DNA of 64,000 nucleotides. It comes from Helianthus annuus. Taxonomy: Eukaryota > Streptophyta > Magnoliopsida > Asterales > Asteraceae. Location: assembly GCF_002127325.2 (NCBI RefSeq), contig NC_035445.2, positions 86,267,912-86,331,911 of the forward strand, read 5' to 3'. The position numbers and the translations under genes are program-made. Below are positions 1 through 18,055 of this stretch, in pieces. Positions within the stretch are counted from its first letter, which is position 1. Every line of letters starts with the position of its first letter. Below the pieces are notes generated by a model. The model did no database searches and was not told where the DNA came from. It saw only the letters and a program-made list of their open reading frames with translations.

Positions 1-265
1 AGTGATCCTTGTACTCAGCTCATTATCATCCGAAGTTGTAACTACATTTTTATTATATTGAAGTTGGTGATCGGTAGTTGCCATCACCCGAGGTTTTTTA
101 TGCCGGAGATCATACATTGATCAAGGGCTTTTTCCTCGTATAAATCATTGTGTCTTTGTATCTTTATCACAGAAGTGATCCTTTACTTTCATAGCTAACC
201 AAGCATCATACCCCGTTTACATAAAGTTTGGTTACATTATCCTTGTGTGATTTTTGACCAAAACA
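1..265 (+). repeat. 3' part of the 5' LTR of element A
   Basis: This is the R-U5 part of the LTR, ending in ...gaccaaaaca just before the primer site. It matches 20456-20720 base for base as far as I compared. The U3 part lies left of the window. Confidence 0.92.
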
Positions 266-268
266 GTT

Positions 269-286
269 TGGCGCCCACCGTGGGGC
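269..286 (+). other. Primer-binding site of A (tRNA-Lys)
   Basis: TGGCGCCCACCGTGGGGC starts three bases after the LTR end. It is the complement of the 3' end of plant tRNA-Lys (CUU), as I remember that tRNA. The same 18 bases follow the 5' LTR of B, C, D, E and F. Confidence 0.85.
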
Positions 287-342
287 AATTGGTGCTTCAT
301 TCATAAGAAAATCTTTTGTTCGAAATCATTTCAGAGAGTTAC

Positions 343-2914
343 ATGGCTTCATCATTGAAGAACACGTCCACGGCGATGTCTGCGGTCACTTCATCACAGA
401 TCACCTTGCCTCCTCCACCGGCAGGATCTCAGAAAAATACTGAGAAGAGATCAACTCCCACTTCCTCTAAACCTCTATCTTCTTCTGCTATGAATTCTTC
501 TATTCCCAGTACTAGTGATGTATTTGCTTTAATTTTGCAGATGAAGGATCGTATGCAGCGGCAAGATGAAACTAACGAAAGGATCCTCAGGGAAATTGGA
601 GATCTCAAAAGACAAAAGAAAGCGGCAGAGGATCATTCCCCACTGATGCCAAAATCCTTGAGTTTTGAGACTCCAATGGTCACCTCTCAGCCATCAGGGA
701 TCCCAGACGTACAGATCACAGGGGAGTCAAGAGGATCACGTCTCAACTCGGCAGCAATGACTCAGACATCAGATTCACATTTTCAGCCAATAGGATCCTA
801 TCCTCAGTACATGGGATCCTTCATTGAATCCGGGAGCCTATCCGGAGGCACAGCAGTTTCAAGGATCCTACTTTATTCCAGGATCATTCCAGGGTCAAGG
901 ATCCTCCTTTGTTCCAGGATCATCCCAGGTTCAAGGATCCTCCTTCGTTCCAGGATCATCCCAGATACCAGGATCCTTACAGATGCCAGGATCCCTAAAA
1001 AGTTTGCAAACAGGGAGTCTAGATGTCCATCAAGGGGACTTCATTCCAATGCAGACCATTGCTTCCACTGGTCCCTCCGTTGTTCCAGAATCCCAGCAAT
1101 ATGGATTCCCTAACTTGAACCCAATGGGAGGTAACACTTTAAATAATTATCCTACCACTAACCATGGATTCATGCAGGATACAGGTACCAATCACGCTAT
1201 GGCCAGGGAATTACAGAAACTAAAGGACATGATCTCAAGTGTTCCAAGGGTAGTCAAGCCTATCCCAGAGATTGCAGATGGAAGCCACAAGGTATCTCGC
1301 TTTGCACCACCAATTTGTGATGCAGAGGTGCCCAAAAGGTTCCATATCCCTACCATGAAGCTGTATGATGGCACAACGGATCCAGAGGAGCATATAGCAC
1401 AATACAGGGAAAGGATGGAAATCAATCCTATCCCAGAAAAGTTGAAGGAAGCATGCCTATGTAAAGGATTTGGATCCACTCTAACTGGATCAGCTCTTAA
1501 GTGGCTGCTAAGTCTTCCCCCTTACTCTATTACTTCATTTGCTAATTTAGTTAATTTATTCAATAACCAATTCTCTTGTAGTAGAAAATTTGAAAAATTA
1601 ACTAGTGATTTGTACAGGATAACTCAAAATAATAATGAATCATTAAGGGATTATATAACTAAATTTAGTAAAGAATCCTTGGATATTCCCAACTTGGATA
1701 TGGCTACGGCTGTTGAAGCCTTCAAAATGGGACTTCTTAAGGATTCATTATTCTATGATGATCTTGTTATGACACCTTGCAGGAATTTAGATGAAGTAAG
1801 AACTCGAGCACTCAGGTTTATCCGGCTAGAGGATGACAAGAGGATCCAGGAGAGACAAGTAGGATCCTCAAAACAAGATAAGCAAGGATCCTCCTTCAAA
1901 AACAACAAGTTCAAATCCTACCATAGAAACGAGAACAAGAATGTGCATGCTGTCGACCAAGAAGAGGATGATGAAGAATATCCTCCAATCTCAGAATATT
2001 GTTTTTCCGTTGATAATCATGAACTAATCCTTGCAATGCAGAATCTAGGTGAAAAGGCTAGGTGGCCCAGGAAGAATGATAAACCATCCGGGACTAAAGA
2101 CAAGTCCAAATGGTGTGCATACCATGAGGATTTCGGCCATCTGACTGAAGATTGCATAGCCTTAAGAAAGGAAATTGGATACCTGCTAAGCAAGGGGCAT
2201 CTAAAAGAATTGCTGGGGAGAAAAAAGCAAAGGACCCAGGATCCTGAAAGGATCCCCGAAAAAGCCCCAGCACCTCCGGCAAATGCACAAGTGATCAACT
2301 TTATATCCGGAGGATCAGACATCTGTGGTACATCCTTCTCAGCGGCCAAAAGATATGCAAAAGAATCAAAAATGGACAATGGAGAAAGGCCTGTTAGAAC
2401 ATCAAGTGTTTCAGAAGGGAAAACGATAACCTTTGATGAGGATGACCGCATTAACATCCAGGATCCTCATCATGATAGTTTAGTTATTACTCTCTTTATT
2501 TCTAACCATTTTGTCCGCAGGATCCTTATTGATGGAGGAAGTTCAGTCAACATTATCCAGCTTGATGTACTGAAGAAAATGGGTATCCCAGAATCAGACA
2601 TCACACCAAGATCCTCCGTGCTTGTAGGATTTAGTGGAGAAACGAAGAAAACTCTGGGGGACATCAAACTCCCAATCTATGTGGAAGGATTACATAATTA
2701 TCAGAAATTTTGTGTTATTGACTGTTTATCTTGTTGCAATGTTATCCTTGGCAGGCCTTGGATACATGATATGAAAGCAGTCCCATCCACCTACCACCAA
2801 TGTGTGAAGCTCCCTAGCCCATGGGGAATAATCAAGATCGAAAGTGATCAGCAAGAGGCTAAGGATTGTTATACCTCATCCATGAAGCCAACATCAAAGC
2901 CAAGGGAGCAATAG
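343..2914 (+). pseudogene. gag-pro: Gag-protease of element A, one frameshift
   Basis: The frame opens at the ATG at 343 (MASSLKN; an upstream in-frame TTG at 316 is not a likely start). One extra T near 824 (cattgaat, where B has catgaat) shifts the frame; from there it is open to the UAG at 2912. The order is: Ser/Pro-rich N-terminus, a coiled-coil-like stretch near residues 70-100, PGSSQ/QGSS repeats, the capsid-like retrotransposon gag domain (about 1330-1850), a CX2HX4HX4C zinc knuckle near 2110, and an aspartic protease with LIDGGSS near 2525. Gag would form the cytoplasmic particle and the protease would cut it. The coding text is full of GGATCC in all three frames. Confidence 0.88.
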
Positions 2915-6085
<3,171 letters not shown>

Positions 6086-6811
6086 TGTTGGGGCTGGATT
6101 TTACTATAAATGATCCTTATACGTGATCCTGACCAGTGATCCTTGTTTCTTTGGCAGATAGTGATCCTCAGCCAGACTTCAGGATCAGGATCATGGGACG
6201 ATATGGTGATCCTTACACTAACGGTCACTTCCACTTGTTACAAAATTGTTTTGCAGGAACACCTAGCAGGATATGCCCTACACATCATGATCCAGGGACG
6301 CGTTTTCACAAATATGGCAAGAGCTAAATTGGAGATAGACGTTGTACCGGATATGGAAACTTAGCTTGATTAATGGGCAGCAATTTAGGCTAGATTATCT
6401 TTATTTCTAAAGGGGTAATGAGCTGATTAGTGGTCTATCTACCTAAAATAAGTTACCTACACATGTATAAATACCACTCTTCCTCATTCGGAAGAACACA
6501 CACAACATATACGGCAACTCTCACACACTCAGACACCAAAAGCGATAGGGATCCTTGTACTCAGCTCATTATCATCCAAAGTTGTAATCATATTTTTGTT
6601 ATATTGAAGTTGGTGATCGGTAGTTGCCATCACCCGAGGTTTTTTATGCCGGAGATCATTCATTGATCAAGGGCTTTTTCCTCGTATAAATCATTGTGTC
6701 TTTGCATCTTCATCACAGAAGTGATCCTTTACTTTCATAATTAACCAAGCATCATACCCCGTTTTCATAAAGTTTGGTTACATTATCCTTGTGTGATTTT
6801 TGACCAAAACA
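6086..6811 (+). repeat. 5' LTR of element B
   Basis: It starts TGTTGGGG and ends ACCAAAACA. A TATA box (TATAAATA, 6466-6473) puts the start of transcription near 6500, so U3 is roughly 6086-6500. The word GATC occurs about 13 times in 726 bp, where about 3 would be expected by chance. Two short open frames in it are chance frames. Confidence 0.96.
6466..6473 (+). promoter_or_regulatory. TATA box of the B LTR promoter
   Basis: TATAAATA lies at the same place in the 3' LTR of B (16116-16123) and in the 3' LTR of A. From about 35 bases further on, the LTRs of A and B stop being identical, which marks the probable U3/R border. Confidence 0.7.
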
Positions 6812-6814
6812 GTT

Positions 6815-6832
6815 TGGCGCCCACCGTGGGGC
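6815..6832 (+). other. Primer-binding site of B (tRNA-Lys)
   Basis: Same 18 bases as in A (TGGCGCCCACCGTGGGGC), three bases after the LTR end. Confidence 0.85.
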
Positions 6833-6888
6833 AATTGGTGCTTCATTCATAAGAAAACCTTTTGTTCGAAATCATTTCAAAGAATTAC

Positions 6889-9370
6889 ATGGCTTCATCA
6901 TTGAAGAACACGTCCACGGCGATGTCTGCGGTCACCTCATCACAGATCACCTTGCCTCCTCCACCGGCAGGATCTCAGAAAAATACTGAGAAGAGATCAA
7001 CTCCCACTTTCTCTAAACCTCTATCTTCTTCTGCTATGAATTCTTCTATTCCCAGTACTAGTGATGTATTTGCTTTAATTTTGCAGATGAAGGATCGTAT
7101 GCAGCGGCAAGATGAAACCAACGAAAGGATCCTCAGGGAAATTGGAGATCTCAAAAGACAAAAGAAAGCGGCAGAGGATCATTCTCCACTGATGCCCAAA
7201 TCCTTGAGCTTCGATACTCCAATATTCACTTCCCAGCCATCAGGGATCCCGGACGTGCAAATCATAGGGGAGTCAAGAGGATCACGTTTCAACTCGGCAG
7301 CAATGACTCAGACATCAGATTCACATTTTCAGCCAATAGGATCCTATCCTCAATACACGGGATCCTTCATGAATCCGGGAGCCTATCCGGGGGCACAGCA
7401 GTTTCAAGGATCCTATTTTGTTCCAGGATCATTCCAGGGCCAAGGATCCTCCTTTGTTCCAGGATCATCCCAGGTTCAAGGATCCTCCTTCGTTCCAGGA
7501 TCATCCCAGATACCAGGATCCTTACAGATGCCAGGATCCCTAAAAAGTTTGCAAACAGGAAGTCTAGATGTCCATCAAGGGGACTTCATTCCAATGCAGA
7601 CCATTGCTTCCACTGGTCCCTCCGTTGTTCCAGAATCCCAGCAATGTGGATTCCCTAACCTGAACCCAATGGGAGGTAACACTTTAAATAATTATCCTAC
7701 TACTAACCTTGGATTTATGCAGGATACAGGTACCAATCATGTTATGGCCAGGGAACTACAGAAACTAAAGGACATGATCTCAAGTGTTCCAGGGGTAGTC
7801 AAGCCTATCCCAGAGATTGCAGATGGAAGCCACAAGGTATCTCGCTTTGCACCACCAATTTGTGATGCAGAGGTGCCCAAAAGGTTCCATATCCCTACCA
7901 TGAAGCTGTATGATGGCACAACGGATCCAGAGGAGCATATAGCACAATACAGGGAAAGGATGGAAATCAATCCTATCCCAGAAAAGTTGAAGGAAGCATG
8001 CCTATGTAAAGGATTTGGATCCACTCTAACTGGATCAGCTCTTAAGTGGCTGCTAAGTCTTCCCCCTTACTCTATTACTTCATTTGCTAATTTAGTTAAT
8101 TTATTCAATAACCAATTCTCTTGTAGTAGAAAATTTGAAAAATTAACTAGTGATTTGTACAGGATAACTCAAAATAATAATGAGTCATTAAGGGATTATA
8201 TAACTAAATTTAGTAAAGAATCCTTGGATATTCCCAACTTGGATATGGCTACGGCTGTTGAAGCCTTCAAAATGGGACTTCTTAAGGATTCATTATTCTA
8301 TGATGATCTTGTTATGACACCTTGCAGGAATTTAGATGAAGTAAGAACTCGAGCACTCAGGTTTATCCGGCTAGAGGATGGCAAGAGGATCCAGGAGAGA
8401 CAAGTAGGATCCTCAAAACAAGATAAGCAAGGATCCTCCTTCAAAAACAACAAGTTCAAATCCTACCATAGAAACGAGAACAAGAACGTGCATGCTGTCG
8501 ACCAAGAAGAGGATGATGAAGAATATCCTCCAATCTCAGAATATTGTTTTTCCGTTGATAATCATGAACTAATCCTTGCAATGCAGAATCTAGGTGAAAA
8601 GGCTAGGTGGCCCAGGAAGAATGATAAACCATCCGGGACTAAAGACAAGTCCAAATGGTGTGCATACCATGAGGATTTCGGCCATCTGACTGAAGATTGC
8701 ATAGCCTTAAGAAAAGAAATTGGATACCTGCTAAGCAAGGGGCATCTAAAAGAATTGCTGGGGAGAAAAAAGCAAAGGACCCAGGATCCTGAAAGGATCC
8801 CCGAAAAAGCCCCAGCACCTCCGGCAAATGCACAAGTGATCAACTTTATATCCGGAGGATCAGACATCTGTGGTACATCCTTCTCAGCGGCCAAAAGATA
8901 TGCAAAAGAATCAAAAATGGACAATGGAGAAAGGCCTATTAGAACCTCAAGCGTCTCAGAAGGGAAGATGATAACATTTGATGAGGATGATCGCGTTAAT
9001 GTTCAGGATCCTCACCATGATAGCTTAGTTATCACTCTCTTTATCTCTAACCATTTTGTCCGCAGGATCCTTATTGACGGAGGGATTCAGTGGAGAAACG
9101 AAGAAAACTCTGGGGGACATCAAACTCCCAATCTATGTGGAAGGATTACATAATTATCAGAAATTTTGTGTTATTGACTGTTTATCTTGTTGCAATGTTA
9201 TCCTTGGCAGGCCTTGGATACATGATATGAAAGCAGTCCCATCCACCTACCACCAATGTGTGAAGCTCCCTAGCCCATGGGGAATAATCAAGATCGAAAG
9301 TGATCAGCAAGAGGCTAAGGATTGTTATACCTCATCCATGAAGCCAACATCAAAGCCAAGGGAGCAATAG
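6889..9370 (+). pseudogene. gag-pro: Gag-protease of element B, protease destroyed by an 89-bp deletion
   Basis: From the ATG at 6889 the gag frame is open through the repeats, capsid-like domain and zinc knuckle (about 8656), showing the frame that A has lost. At about 9080 an 89-bp deletion, compared with A, falls just after LIDGG of the protease active site. It removes the next 30 or so residues and shifts the frame, so the protein ends at 9153. The original frame resumes at about 9083 and reaches the UAG at 9368-9370. Confidence 0.9.
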
Positions 9371-12364
<2,994 letters not shown>

Positions 12365-12756
12365 ACATGATCCTTCCTGCATGTGAAGTATCCTTGAAGG
12401 ATCCTGGAGATATCGGTGATCTTTACTCTGTTCAGGTATCTCCAGCAAATCGTCAAAGATCTCCAAGAGCACCACAGATCCTTGGGTCCAACCCCAGTTA
12501 TCCTTGGGATTATCCCCAGTTTCCGCCAGCAGCGCACGATGATCCTGATATAGTTCATGTCTTTGGGATCAGTACCCATTTTCGGGGCTGGCGACCTCAT
12601 CGTACTGGCTATACTTGGGATCCTACGTATAATGGTGGACGCACCATACATCCGTTCCTAAGGTTTCTAACGTTTTCACGTTAGCTAAGGTTTTGACATT
12701 TTCATGTCACTAAGTTTGGATAGTTGCCAGAAAGGGCCATACTCCAGTTTACATAC
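12365..12756 (+). other. Sense region behind pol of B, with the intron-loss junction at 12430/12431
   Basis: This is the spacer between the pol stop and the tandem repeat. At 12430/12431 B reads ...tactctg-ttcagg..., exactly what splicing of the 104-bp intron seen in A would give. An open frame from the ATG at 12367 to 12684 (105 codons) crosses the junction. D has GTG in place of that ATG and an early stop, so coding is doubtful. Confidence 0.75.
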
Positions 12757-13012
12757 GATCCTTTGGGCTTGTCCCCAGTTATCCTATGGGCTTGTCCCCA
12801 GTGATCCTCCGGGATCATTCCCAGTTATCCTATGGGCTTGTCCCCAGTGATCTTCCGGGATCATTCTCAGTTATCCTATGGGCTTGTCCCCAGTGATCTT
12901 CCGGGATCATTCTCAGTTATCCTATGGGCTTGTCCCCAGTGATCCTTTGGGATTGTCCCCAGTTACCCTTTGGGCTTGTCCCCAGTTATCCTTTGGGCTT
13001 GTCCCTAGTTAC
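12757..13012 (+). repeat. Tandem repeat block in the 3' region of B
   Basis: Units of about 23 bp (GGGCTTGTCCCCAGT plus RATCCT) are paired into 46-bp higher-order units. The block recurs at 17098-17283 (A) and 24601-24787 (D) with different unit numbers. Tandem repeats at this place are known from Tat-lineage elements such as Retand. Confidence 0.88.
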
Positions 13013-13789
13013 TAACTTATCTTTTATATTGGCTTAGTCCCAAGTTATACTCCATTTTTCAGGTTTTCGAAGTTAAACAATTAAGGATCCTTAATCCTTA
13101 TTGTTCATTAAGATTTTTACTTATGGTTACCCTGATTAAAGGTTAGGATCCTAACTTGGATCCTCAGGTATGATCCTTAACTACTTTTAATTTCATTATT
13201 CATTTGAATAACCTTTAGACCTTGACAACTGAACCTATGATCCTTAAAATAAACTATCTTGAAAACTTTCGATTATAGGATATTTGATCCAGGATCATAT
13301 CCTAAATTTCTTAAACATAATTTGCTCAACTTTTCAAACAAACATGTGTCAAAACAATTGAAAATCAAAAAGGATAATAACACAAGATAAGCGACAAAAG
13401 TTTAAGATTTTATTTATTAAACAAAAGGATCTTTAACCCTTTCAAAAAGTTGTCAAAATTACCTACCCAAAGCATCTACCAGCAATACGTGGCCCGTCCG
13501 CTGGGGTAGGTAAAGGGTGTCCATGATAATAGGTTCAAAAGTATTGCAGGGAAATTAAAAGGCGGCAGGATCACAACGGCTTCATCCCCCAAACAGAGGA
13601 TCCCTCCACCATGTGTAATCCTACCTATTGTTCAAAGGATCCAGGATCCTTAACCCTAAGAAACTATTGTTCAGAGATTACAGACCATAATTGTTTCAAA
13701 CATCAACAACCACAAAAAACCACTACCAATCCTAAAAAATTGGGCTCCGGCCTAGTCTCGAAATATCCATCATCGCCCAATCATGCAGC
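13013..13789. other. Spacer between tandem repeat and antisense gene of B
   Basis: No gene is seen. The right part is the likely 3' untranslated region of the antisense gene. Homologous stretches are 17284-18055 (A) and 23840-24600 (D). Confidence 0.6.
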
Positions 13790-15424
13790 TTACTTCTTCG
13801 CTGCTCCATCACCACCAGCTTCTCCACCCTGATCCTTGTCAGCATCACCTCCCTCCAACATTGGGATGTCCTCAGCATCATCATCATCTTCCAACTCTGC
13901 TAACCTTGCCTTCCAGCCTTCAACATCCCATATGCTCCTGTCAAAGGAAGGATCCTGAGCCTCCGTAGCCATCTGCAGTTGTATCCTGTACATGGTTATC
14001 GCGGCAGAGACCTTAGCATCTTGGGTGATCTCCTGCTTCTCGTTATCCATATCAATCAACCTTTGAGCAGCCTCAGTCTTCATGGCCCGGAGTTCCTTCT
14101 CAAGATCTGCTATCTTGAGATCCTTGAGCACGCCCATTTGTTGAAGGTCGGCAATCTGGCTCTCTTGATCCTCAACATGGCCTAGATAGGTCTCGATCTC
14201 GGCAAGTTTCTGCAAAGAAGGGAATAAGGTAAGTACAGAACCGGATGATCCTCGAAAGAAACAGGACATACAAACAGGATATTCAAAACGGATGACCAAC
14301 AGGGGCAGTGATCCTTACCTCATTCACGTAATCAAGGAATTGCTGACGGAGGAGGGGAAATCCTTGGAGATCTTCAGAGGTTTTCCTCTTTTTTCCCTTG
14401 CCCCGGATAGACGCTTTGGGAGCGGATGCTGAAGGACTGACAGCAGGAGCCTTCTTCTTCTTAGAAGACGTGACATTGGCAAGGTCACTTATCCCAAACA
14501 TGGAGGCAGATTTAACAGACCTGGCAGATTTTCCAGCACCTACACAATTCAAAAACAAGATAAGTTCCCTTCTCAAATTAAATATTCTTACATAAAACTG
14601 ACTTTCTATGAGGATACTTACTTGACATCGTGGCAGATGCAGAGGATATCTCTTGAGAATCTTGGATAATGATTTGGAAGCTTCTAACTTCAGGATCAAG
14701 CTTTTTAAAAGCTAACACTCTTTCTCTGGCAGCAGGGGTCAACTTTAAGTGAGCAACGAAGATAGCTGCATAGAAAAACAAAAAAGAAAAGACATCAGTG
14801 ATCTTCATCAGATGAGACAGGACTGATAGTGATCCTTCAAGGATCCTCTACCCTACCATGAGTGGCCCATTCCTTGGGCAGATCCTTCCCATCCGGGATG
14901 GAATCCCTCTTAACAAAGAAAAATCGACGTTTCCAGTTGGTATCATTCTTGGTCACTTTGAAAATAGGGTGATCCTCCCCAGCTTTCCGTTTCAGCAGAT
15001 ACCGGTGGGAACCAAACGTAGTAAGATCATAGAGCTCGGCCAGCTCTGCCATCCCCAGATCAATCCCTTCTTGCTCGATGATCCTCTCGAAGGTATATAG
15101 AACCCTCCAGATCATCGGCATAGCTTGGATATATGAGATGCCGGTAAGAGAAAAGAAAGATTGGGTGAACATCGGAAAAGGATATGAATACCCAATGAGG
15201 AAGGGAGTAGCAGGAAAAGCCACCCAGACATCTGAGACAAGATCGCTCAAAGCAGTAGGATCAAAGGGTTTGAAAACAACATTCGCTGGGAAACAATGGC
15301 GAATCTTGTCTATGTGGACATCAGTAAAGCAGCATCTCTCCACAGGAGAATCCTTGATAATTCCCTGGCTCTTTAAGGGACTCTCCTTCTTGGGACTCTT
15401 GTGCGGAGAATTACGGAGCAGCAT
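13790..15424 (-). CDS. Spliced antisense extra gene of B (450 aa, four exons)
   Basis: The exons, in reading order, are 15424-14857, 14765-14622, 14539-14319 and 14209-13790. Every intron has GT-AG ends and the frame joins exactly (568+144+221+420 nt). Exon 1 begins MLLRNSPHK and codes a globular domain with YPFPMFTQSFFSLTG and NWKRRFFFV. This resembles the plant putative gypsy-type transposon domain found in antisense or extra ORFs of Tat elements. Exon 3 is Lys/Ser-rich with GKGKKRK, a possible nuclear signal. Exon 4 is a coiled coil (QKLAEIETYLGHVEDQ and so on) ending in an acidic, Gly-rich tail. The function is unknown. Being antisense, its introns survived the sense RNA cycle that removed the sense intron. 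The domain name is from memory; the gene structure is seen directly. Confidence 0.85.
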
Positions 15425-15570
15425 ATTTTGAACAAAAAACAGAGTAAAAGCACGAAAGAACAGAGCAAAGAAGAGAAAGAAGAAGATGATACCTGATCAA
15501 GAGTCTTCAATGATGGTTATAAAGGGAGATACTTCGAATTTAAATACAAAATGATCCTAACCCTATCTCC

Positions 15571-15578
15571 TATTTATA
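15571..15578 (-). promoter_or_regulatory. TATA box of the antisense gene of B
   Basis: TATAAATA on the minus strand, about 150 bp before the antisense ATG. It is conserved in A and, on the plus strand, in D (22046-22053). Confidence 0.6.
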
Positions 15579-15721
15579 ATGATGATTTGCAGGGATCGTC
15601 ACATCAGTGACGTAAATATCACAACGGCTAGTCCATATGTAACGGCTAGTAACCCGGAGTCACCCGTTAGAGATAAGCTCAAAACAAAATATAACTCATC
15701 TATTTACAATTAACTCCTTAT

Positions 15722-15735
15722 ATTTTGGGGGCAAT
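15722..15735 (+). other. Polypurine tract region of B
   Basis: attttgggggcaat directly precedes the 3' LTR; the G-run is the likely plus-strand primer. The same sequence precedes the 3' LTR of A (about 19989-20002). Confidence 0.7.
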
Positions 15736-16461
15736 TGTTGGGGCTGGATTTTACTATAAATGATCCTTATACGTGATCCTGACCAGTGATCCTTGTTTCT
15801 TTGGCAGATAGTGATCCTCAGCCAGACTTCAGGATCAGGATCATGGGACGATATGGTGATCCTTACACTAACGGTCACTTCCACTTGTTACAAAATTGTT
15901 TTGCAGGAACACCTAGCAGGATATGCCCTACACATCATGATCCAGGGACGCGTTTTCACAAATATGGCAAGAGCTAAATTGGAGATAGACGTTGTACCGG
16001 ATATGGAAACTTAGCTTGATTAATGGGCAGCAATTTAGGCTAGATTATCTTTATTTCTAAAGGGGTAATGAGCTGATTAGTGGTCTATCTACCTAAAATA
16101 AGTTACCTACACATGTATAAATACCACTCTTCCTCATTCGGAAGAACACACACAACATATACGGCAACTCTCACACACTCAGACACCAAAAGCGATAGGG
16201 ATCCTTGTACTCAGCTCATTATCATCCAAAGTTGTAATCATATTTTTGTTATATTGAAGTTGGTGATCGGTAGTTGCCATCACCCGAGGTTTTTTATGCC
16301 GGAGATCATTCATTGATCAAGGGCTTTTTCCTCGTATAAATCATTGTGTCTTTGCATCTTCATCACAGAAGTGATCCTTTACTTTCATAATTAACCAAGC
16401 ATCATACCCCGTTTTCATAAAGTTTGGTTACATTATCCTTGTGTGATTTTTGACCAAAACA
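15736..16461 (+). repeat. 3' LTR of element B
   Basis: 726 bp, same length as and by eye identical to the 5' LTR at 6086-6811. It is followed at once by the ggaag duplication and the rest of A's integrase. Confidence 0.96.
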
Positions 16462-16601
16462 GGAAGCTAGCACCAAAATGGGAAGGTCCCTACTTGATTG
16501 AAGCTGAAGCAGGAAAGGGGGCATACAGGTTGCTAACCATGGAAGGAAACTTGTTACCAAGAGCCTGGAATGCTGTTCACTTAAAGAAATATTTCATGTG
16601 A
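16462..16601 (+). pseudogene. pol: 3' end of pol of element A behind the B insertion
   Basis: It opens with the ggaag duplication (16462-16466) and goes on with the integrase C-terminal module (KLAPKWEGPYLIEAEAG) to the TGA at 16599. It matches 12225-12364 of B. Joined to 2915-6085 it gives a complete pol. Confidence 0.93.
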
Positions 16602-16667
16602 ACATGATCCTTCCTGCATGTGAAGTATCCTTGAAGGATCCTGGAGATATCGGTGATCTTTACTCTG

Positions 16668-16771
16668 GTAATATGCTTATCCTAAAACTATTGCATTTTC
16701 TTACTTTTTGCCTAAGGATAAGGATCATGTATCCTTCATCCTCTACTCACAAACCATTTGAGTTATGATAG
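16668..16771 (+). other. 104-bp sense intron behind pol in element A
   Basis: The segment begins GTAATATGC and ends TTATGATAG, so it has GT-AG ends, and it is T/A-rich like plant introns. D has the same 104-bp intron at 25113-25216 on the minus strand. B lacks exactly these bases. It starts about 66 nt after the pol stop, where a spliced junction might mark the RNA for nonsense-mediated decay. Confidence 0.88.
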
Positions 16772-17097
16772 TTCAGGTATCTCCAGCAAATCGTCAAAGA
16801 TCTCCAAGAGCACCACAGATCCTTGGGTCCAACCCCAGTTATCCTTGGGATTATCCCCAGTTTCCGCCAGCAGCGCACGATGATCCTGATATAGTTCATG
16901 TCTTTGGGATCAGTACCCATTTTCGGGGCTGGCGACCTCATCGTACTGGCTATACTTGGGATCCTACGTATAATGGTGGACGCACCATACATCCGTTCCT
17001 AAGGTTTCTAACGTTTTCACGTTAGCTAAGGTTTTGACATTTTCATGTCACTAAGTTTGGATAGTTGCCAGAAAGGGCCATACTCCAGTTTACATAC

Positions 17098-17283
17098 GAT
17101 CCTTTGGGCTTGTCCCCAGTTATCCTTCGGGCTTGTCCCCAGTGATCCTCCGGGATCATCCCCAGTTATCCTTTGGGCTTGTCCCCAGTGATCCTCCGGG
17201 ATCATCCCCAGTTATCCTTTGGGCTTGTCCCCAGTGATCCTCTGGGACCGTTCTCAGTATCCTTTGGGCTTGTCCCCAGTTAC
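17098..17283 (+). repeat. Tandem repeat block of element A
   Basis: Same 23/46-bp units as in B but fewer of them. Confidence 0.88.
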
Positions 17284-18055
17284 TAACTTATCTTTTATAT
17301 TGGGTTAGTCCCAAGTTATGTTCCATTTTCTCAGGTTTTCAAAGTTAAACAATTAAGGATCCTTAATCCTTATTATCCATTAAAGTCTTACCTATGGTTG
17401 TTCCGATTGAAGGTTAGGATCCTAACGTGGATCCTCAGGTATGATCCTTTACTATTTTTTATACTCTTTATCCTAACCGACCCTCACACTTTGACAACCA
17501 AACCCATGATCCTTGAACTACAATACTTTGAACATTTTCAACATCAGGATATTTGATCTAGGATCATATCCTGAATTTATTAAGTATACTTTCAACTCTT
17601 GCAAATATATTATAAAGACAACTAAGAAACAAGAAGATAAGGATAACAACACGAGATAAGCCAGAAAAGTTAAATTATAATAATTAAACAGAAGGATCAT
17701 TAACCCTTTCAAAAAGTTGTCAAAATTGCCAACCCACATTTCTACCAGCAAAACGTGGCCCGTCCACATGGGTTGGCAAAGGGTGTCCATTGTCTATGCG
17801 GTCTTAGCATTTTGCAGAAAATAAAAGCGGCAGGATCACAAAGGCTTCATCCCCCAAACAGAGGATCCCTCCACCTTTTGTAATCCTACCTATTGTTCAA
17901 AGGATCCAGGATCCTTAACCCTAAGAAACTATTGTTCAGAAATTACAAACCATAATTGTTCACAAACACCACTACCACGAGAAACCACTGCCGGTCCTAA
18001 AAAAATTGGGCTCCGGCCTAGTCTCGAAATATCCATCATCGCCCAATCATGCAGC
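17284..18055. other. Spacer of A between tandem repeat and antisense gene
   Basis: No gene is seen. It is homologous to 13013-13789 of B but visibly diverged, unlike the flanks, which are almost identical. Confidence 0.55.

Noticed and set aside
269..286. tRNA-Lys gene remnant
   Set aside because: Only 18 bases complementary to the tRNA 3' end follow each LTR; this is the primer site.
6136..6666. Short reading frames inside the LTRs (63, 73 and 78 aa)
   Set aside because: They overlap each other, the U3 and the promoter, have no recognisable domain and recur only because the LTR recurs.
12757..13012. CRISPR-like array
   Set aside because: The units are contiguous 23/46-bp repeats without unique spacers, and the genome is a plant.
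15078..15431. Plus-strand frame of 117 aa in B (also 19345-19698 in A)
   Set aside because: It is the shadow of exon 1 of the antisense gene, which has the domain and the splice structure.
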